From Alphaproteobacteria bacterium (GTDB lineage: Bacteria; Pseudomonadota; Alphaproteobacteria; SMXP01), in assembly GCA_021774995.1 (NCBI GenBank), contig JAJFIM010000068.1, forward strand, positions 1-9,618: 9,618 nucleotides of DNA. The letters run 5' to 3'. Below the pieces are notes generated by a model. That model searched no databases, was not told the origin of the DNA, and saw nothing but the letters and a program-made list of their open reading frames with translations. Positions 5,890 to 9,618 of this stretch are shown here, in pieces. Both the position numbers and the translations under genes were made by a program. Each line of letters begins with the position of its first letter. Within the stretch, counting starts at the first letter, position 1.

Positions 5890-6117
5890 TCACGCATTGC
5901 GGAGAATCGCAAAGCGCATCACGCCGTCTTCTTCTGGCGCCATCTGTTCAAAGGCGTGACCGGCTTCATTGCAGTAATGTTCTATATCCAATGGGGCCAA
6001 AGGGTCCGTGGCCAGGACGATCAAGCGCGCGCCCACCGGAACATTGCGCATGGCTTTGCGGACTTTTAGAACGGGCAGGGGACATTTCAACCCTTTCGCG
6101 TCGAGAATCACGGACAT
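5890..6117 (-). CDS. tusA: TusA/SirA-family sulfur carrier protein
   Basis: TusA-family proteins accept persulfide sulfur on a conserved cysteine and pass it on, for example to tRNA thiolation, molybdenum cofactor metabolism or formate dehydrogenase maturation. The 75-residue protein shows the defining motif LDAKGLKCPLPVLKVRKAM, with the persulfide Cys12 in CPLP, then ATDPLAPLDIEHYCNEAGH with the usual second-half pattern. ATG at 6117 is chosen because it gives the typical N-terminus; a GTG at 6129 would add four residues, and neither has a strong ribosome site. It is divergent from the formate dehydrogenase operon with 117 bases between them, so a role in supplying sulfur for that enzyme is a reasonable inference. 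A housekeeping tRNA role is the alternative. Family call is strong. Confidence 0.9.
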   Translation of the reverse strand: MSVILDAKGLKCPLPVLKVRKAMRNVPVGARLIVLATDPLAPLDIEHYCNEAGHAFEQMAPEEDGVMRFAILRNA

Positions 6118-6145
6118 TTTTGATTTCACTATTCTGTTTTGCGCA

Positions 6146-6173
6146 TTGTGCCTTCTTAACCCATTGCTATAGT
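6146..6173 (+). promoter_or_regulatory. Candidate sigma70-type promoter of the formate dehydrogenase operon
   Basis: TTGTGC (6146-6151) and TATAGT (6168-6173) are separated by 16 bases, on the plus strand, about 60 bases before the beta-subunit start. Both hexamers are close to consensus. It is the best promoter-like pair seen in the window, though identified by eye only. Confidence 0.45.
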
Positions 6174-6234
6174 AAAGCGGCTACACGCGCAAATTGCGGC
6201 GCCTCAAACGAATTGTTTATTTTCAGGCCTATCA

Positions 6235-7962
6235 ATGACTAAAGACACGCACGACAGTCAGATGAAAAACCGGCGCCATCCGGGGGACTCGAAAAGAAAG
6301 GGCCGCCGCGCGCCCAAAGGCCGTCAAATTGACGGAGCCGGTTGCAAGGAGATTCAAGGCCTGCTGGGGGAGCGCCCCCGCGCGCGGCATCACCTGATCG
6401 AGCATCTTCATCTCATTCAAGACACATATCAGGCGCTGTCGGGGGACCACCTGGCCGCGCTCGCCCATGAAATGCGCCTTTCCCTCGCGGAAGTTTACGA
6501 AGTGGCGACATTTTACGCCCATTTTCACGTCCTTAAAGACCCTTCCGTTGCGGCCCCCTCTCTCACTGTCCGGGTGTGCGATGGCGCGGCGTGCCAGATG
6601 CGCCAGGCCCAAGACCTGCTGCGCGATCTTCCCGGCGCCCTTGGGGAAAATATACGCGTGACGCGCGCGCCCTGCATGGGGCGATGCGCTGCGGCCCCGA
6701 TAGCCCAAGTGGGCAAGGCGCATGTGGATGAGGCGACGCTTGAGAAAATCAAAAACTCCGTATCGTCGGGCAAAACCAAACCGAATATTCCCCCCTATGC
6801 GTCTTATGAGCAGTATACGGAGGAAGGCGGATATGGCCTCTTGCGCGCGTGCTTGTCGGGCGCGCGCAGTGTTGAAGAAATATTGCAGGTGCTTGATGCG
6901 TCGGGCTTGCGCGGTCTTGGCGGGGCGGGGTTTCCGGCCGCGCGCAAATGGCGTGCCGTGCGCGCGCACAGCGCCCCGCGTATTGCGGTGATGAATGCGG
7001 ATGAGGGGGAGCCCGGCACGTTCAAAGACCGGTATTTTTTGGAGCGCAATCCCGCCCGCGTTCTGGAAGGTCTGCTGATCGCCGCGTGGGCCGTAGAGGC
7101 AGAGACGGTTTATATATATTTGCGCGACGAATACCCCGCGGCGCATGAAATATTAACCCGCGAAATCGGCGCAGCGACCCGCGCGGGGCTTGCGCCAAAG
7201 GGGGGCGTTCACGTGCGCCGGGGGGCGGGCGCCTATATTTGCGGCGAGGAATCGGCGATGCTGGAGAGTCTGGAGGGCAAACGCGGCCTGCCGCGCCACC
7301 GCCCGCCTTACGCTGCTGAAGCAGGTCTCTTCGGGCGGCCGACGCTGATCAATAATGTCGAGACGCTTTATTGGGTTCCTGAGATTCTGGACAAAGGCGC
7401 GGACTGGTTTGCCGGTCAGGGCGTGAACGGGGGCAAGGGCCTGCGCGCCTATTCCGTGTCGGGCCGCGTCGCCAAACCAGGCGTGAAAATCGCCCCGGCG
7501 GGGATTACGGTGCGCCAGTTGATCGGGGACCATTGCGGCGGCATGGAGGCGGGGCATGTGTTCAAAGCCTATCTGCCCGGCGGCGCGTCGGGCGGCATAT
7601 TGCCTGCGCGCCTCGGCGATCTGCCGCTTGATTTCGGCGCGCTTGAGCCTCATGGCGGCCTCATCGGGTCGGCGGCGGTGGTGGTCTTGTCGGACAGGGA
7701 CAACGCCGCTGAAATTGCACTGGGTCTGATGCGCTTTTTTGCCGATGAAAGCTGCGGCCAATGCACGCCGTGCCGGGTGGGAACGGCCAAGGCTGCGATT
7801 CTTATGGCGCGAGACAGGTGGGATGAGGCTTTGTTGGAAGATTTGATCCGCGTCATGCGGGACGCCTCGATCTGCGGTTTGGGACAGGCCGCGCCAGCGC
7901 CTCTTGCGTGCGTCCTAAAATATTTTGTCGATGATATTGCGCCGATAGGAGATGCGTTATGA
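6235..7962 (+). CDS. fdhB: NAD-dependent formate dehydrogenase beta subunit (NuoE-NuoF fusion)
   Basis: This subunit carries electrons from the catalytic subunit to NAD+ through Fe-S clusters and FMN. It is a fusion of a NuoE/FdsG-like and a NuoF/FdsB-like part; its 575 residues are close to the fused beta subunit of Methylorubrum extorquens FDH1. Residues about 35-175 are NuoE-like with [2Fe-2S] ligands Cys115, Cys120, Cys147 and Cys151. Residues about 185-575 are NuoF-like: GLRGLGGAGFPAARKW (225-240) and NADEGEPGTFKDR (254-266) for NADH/FMN binding, GAYICGEESAMLESLEG (332-348), and ESCGQCTPCRVG (505-516) giving Cys507, Cys510 and Cys513, with Cys547 as fourth [4Fe-4S] ligand. The first 30 residues are Lys/Arg-rich and probably disordered. 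The start has only a weak CAGG site; the ATG at 6262 is a possible alternative. It overlaps the alpha-subunit gene by four bases (ATGA). Confidence 0.93.
   Translation: MTKDTHDSQMKNRRHPGDSKRKGRRAPKGRQIDGAGCKEIQGLLGERPRARHHLIEHLHLIQDTYQALSGDHLAALAHEMRLSLAEVYEVATFYAHFHVLKDPSVAAPSLTVRVCDGAACQMRQAQDLLRDLPGALGENIRVTRAPCMGRCAAAPIAQVGKAHVDEATLEKIKNSVSSGKTKPNIPPYASYEQYTEEGGYGLLRACLSGARSVEEILQVLDASGLRGLGGAGFPAARKWRAVRAHSAPRIAVMNADEGEPGTFKDRYFLERNPARVLEGLLIAAWAVEAETVYIYLRDEYPAAHEILTREIGAATRAGLAPKGGVHVRRGAGAYICGEESAMLESLEGKRGLPRHRPPYAAEAGLFGRPTLINNVETLYWVPEILDKGADWFAGQGVNGGKGLRAYSVSGRVAKPGVKIAPAGITVRQLIGDHCGGMEAGHVFKAYLPGGASGGILPARLGDLPLDFGALEPHGGLIGSAAVVVLSDRDNAAEIALGLMRFFADESCGQCTPCRVGTAKAAILMARDRWDEALLEDLIRVMRDASICGLGQAAPAPLACVLKYFVDDIAPIGDAL
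7947..7951 (+). promoter_or_regulatory. Ribosome binding site of fdhA
   Basis: AGGAG lies 7 bases before ATG 7959, within the final codons of the beta-subunit gene. With the ATGA stop/start overlap it indicates coupled translation of the two subunits. Confidence 0.8.
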
Positions 7963-9618
7963 GCGGGGCCGTCACTTTCACCCTCGACGGCCGGTCAGTT
8001 ACCGCCGCGCCGGGCGAGACTATTTGGCGGGTGGCGATTCGCGAAGGAAAAGATATTCCCCATCTCTGCTGGCGGCCGGCGCCGGGCTACCGCGCCGACG
8101 GTAATTGCCGCGTATGCATGGTGGAGATAGAGGGCGAGCGCGCTCTGGCCGCCTCCTGCCGACGGGAGCCTGCGTCGGGCATGGTCGTTTCCACATCAAA
8201 TGCGCGGGCGGTTGAGGCGCGGCGCATGGTGATGGAAATGCTGATAACGGACCAGCCGCCCCAAGAGAAGGCGCATGATTCGTCTTCCCCGTTTTGGGGC
8301 TGGGCCAAACGCATGGGCGTGGAGACGAGCCGCCTGCCGCGCGGGAAAACGCCGGAACCCGACACAAGCCATCCCGCCATGACCGTCAATCTTGATGCCT
8401 GCATTCACTGCACCTTGTGTGTGCGCGCCTGCCGCGAGGTGCAGGCCAATGACGTCATCGGTATGGCGCGCCGTGGCGACGCATCGAAAATTGTTTTTGA
8501 TTTTGACGATCCCATGGGCGCCAGCACTTGCGTTGCCTGCGGCGAATGCGTCGAGGTGTGTCCCACCGGCGCACTCATGCCCGCCGCTCTGGTGAAGACG
8601 GACGGGTCAGGCGACAGAAAATCCGACCGCGAAGTTCAGAGCGTGTGCCCTTATTGCGGGGTGGGCTGTCAAATAAATTATCATTTGCGCGATGAAAAGC
8701 TTGCCTTTGTTTCGGGCGCGCCGGGGCCCGCCAATCAAAACCGCCTCTGCGTAAAGGGTCGTTTCGGCTTTGATTACATCGCGCATCCACACAGGCTGAC
8801 CCGCCCGCTCATTCGCCGCGATGATGCGCCCAAAACCATCGACCCCGATATCGATCCGGCGGATTATGCGCGCGTGTTCCGTGAAGCAAGCTGGGACGAA
8901 GCTTTGACCCGCGCGGGCGAAGGTTTGCGCAGCGTGCGCGGCAAGCACGGCGGCGATGCGCTGGCGGGTTTTGGCTCCGCCAAATGCTCCAATGAAGAGG
9001 CGTATCTTTTTCAAAAACTGGTGCGCACGGGGTTCGGCACGCATAATGTCGATCACTGCACGCGCCTGTGCCACGCATCGTCAGTGGCGGCGCTTTTTGA
9101 AACCATCGGCTCGGGCGCGGTGACGGCGCCGTTCGGCCAAGTTGAGAACGCCGATGTTATTATTGCCATTGGGTGCAATCCGGCGGAGAACCATCCCGTC
9201 GCCGCGACCTATTTCAAGAATGCGGTGCGCCGGGGCGCCAAGCTCATTGTCATCGATCCGCGCGGACAGGCGCTGGCGCGTTTCGCCACGCATATGTTGC
9301 AATTCACGCCGGGCAGCGACGTGTCGCTGTTGAACGCCATGTGCCATGTGATCGTGGAAGAAGGGCTTGTGGATACAGATTACGTCAAAACGCAAACGGA
9401 AGGCTTTGATGTTTTAAAAGAACATTTGAAAGCGTTCACGCCGCAAGCCATGGCCCCGATTTGCGGCATTGCGCCAGACGAGATCCGCGCCGCCGCGCGG
9501 ACCTATGCGCGAGCCAAAACCGCCATGATTTTCTGGGGCATGGGCGTGTCCCAGCATATTCACGGTACGGATAATGCCAGGTGCCTGATTTCGCTTGCCC
9601 TGATGACTGGAAATGTCG
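7959..9618 (+). CDS. fdhA: Formate dehydrogenase catalytic alpha subunit, N-terminal part
   Basis: This cytoplasmic subunit oxidises formate to CO2 at a molybdenum or tungsten bis-pterin site. 553 residues are visible of an expected 900-990; the frame runs off the window. Domains in order: [2Fe-2S] ferredoxin (1-80) with Cys37, Cys50, Cys53 and Cys67; two [4Fe-4S] clusters with Cys148/151/154/158 and Cys191/194/197/201; the cofactor-proximal [4Fe-4S] with Cys230, Cys233, Cys237 and Cys264; and the oxidoreductase domain with conserved Lys266 and the metal ligand Cys371 followed by His372 (in DHCTRLCHASSV). It has cysteine, not selenocysteine. The NuoG-type His-Cys3 motif expected between about 90 and 130 is missing: the stretch has LITDQPP where relatives have SDHPLDC. 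Order, fusion partner and motifs fit the M. extorquens FDH1-type enzyme. Mo versus W cannot be told from sequence. Family call very secure. Confidence 0.95.
   Translation, partial: MSGAVTFTLDGRSVTAAPGETIWRVAIREGKDIPHLCWRPAPGYRADGNCRVCMVEIEGERALAASCRREPASGMVVSTSNARAVEARRMVMEMLITDQPPQEKAHDSSSPFWGWAKRMGVETSRLPRGKTPEPDTSHPAMTVNLDACIHCTLCVRACREVQANDVIGMARRGDASKIVFDFDDPMGASTCVACGECVEVCPTGALMPAALVKTDGSGDRKSDREVQSVCPYCGVGCQINYHLRDEKLAFVSGAPGPANQNRLCVKGRFGFDYIAHPHRLTRPLIRRDDAPKTIDPDIDPADYARVFREASWDEALTRAGEGLRSVRGKHGGDALAGFGSAKCSNEEAYLFQKLVRTGFGTHNVDHCTRLCHASSVAALFETIGSGAVTAPFGQVENADVIIAIGCNPAENHPVAATYFKNAVRRGAKLIVIDPRGQALARFATHMLQFTPGSDVSLLNAMCHVIVEEGLVDTDYVKTQTEGFDVLKEHLKAFTPQAMAPICGIAPDEIRAAARTYARAKTAMIFWGMGVSQHIHGTDNARCLISLALMTGNV

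Noticed and set aside
5865..6242. 125-codon plus-strand open frame
   Set aside because: It starts at the edge of a palindromic repeat and runs antisense across tusA, whose CPLP motif is unmistakable.
6232..7146. 304-codon minus-strand open frame
   Set aside because: Fully antisense to the formate dehydrogenase beta subunit; Arg/Ala/His-rich composition typical of a GC-rich shadow frame.
7153..7761. 202-codon minus-strand open frame
   Set aside because: Antisense to the NuoF-like domain with conserved cluster cysteines; no domain of its own.
9065..9085. Possible selenocysteine site in the formate dehydrogenase alpha subunit
   Set aside because: The metal-ligand codon is TGC (cysteine), not TGA, and the frame is open throughout the visible part.

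Overview
The window looks like chromosomal DNA from a GC-rich alphaproteobacterium. The tungsten/molybdenum formate dehydrogenase subtype, the small TusA protein and the two GTCAT- and CCCGG-type palindromic repeats all resemble those seen in that class. This is an inference from protein and repeat style, since the window holds no rRNA or other marker gene. No mobile element, CRISPR array, tRNA or rRNA was found. Gene density is high and every gap between genes is shorter than about 260 bases.

Layout. (1) Bases 1-745, minus strand: the N-terminal 248 residues of a GTP-type phosphoenolpyruvate carboxykinase, cut by the window edge. (2) A divergent gap (746-1000), then a plus-strand pair, LeuC-like and LeuD-like, overlapping by 14 bases. 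They form an aconitase-family hydro-lyase that looks like a diverged paralogue of isopropylmalate isomerase. (3) A gap with a long palindromic repeat (3053-3122), then a minus-strand family III (CaiB/BaiF) CoA-transferase. (4) A 133-base divergent gap, then a plus-strand HMG-CoA-lyase-family enzyme, followed after 10 bases by a 98-residue helical protein of unknown function. (5) A second long palindromic repeat (5761-5854), then minus-strand tusA. (6) Divergent from tusA, a plus-strand formate dehydrogenase operon: a fused NuoE/NuoF-type beta subunit, then the catalytic alpha subunit starting at an ATGA overlap and running off the right edge.

How the genes may work together. The LeuCD-like dehydratase, CoA-transferase and HMG-CoA-lyase-like enzyme would together suit hydration, CoA activation and C-C cleavage of a branched C5 dicarboxylate. 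An example is citraconate to (R)-citramalate to (R)-citramalyl-CoA to acetyl-CoA plus pyruvate. The substrate is a hypothesis; the enzyme families are clear. The formate dehydrogenase passes electrons from formate to NAD+ through FMN and Fe-S clusters. TusA next door may help sulfur transfer for its cofactor. PEP carboxykinase would link oxaloacetate to PEP in gluconeogenesis.

The most interesting points are the LeuCD/CoA-transferase/lyase set with altered LeuC and LeuD motifs, the unknown 98-residue protein coupled to the lyase, the absence of the His-Cys3 cluster motif in the formate dehydrogenase alpha subunit, and the placing of both palindromic repeats exactly at convergent gene ends.
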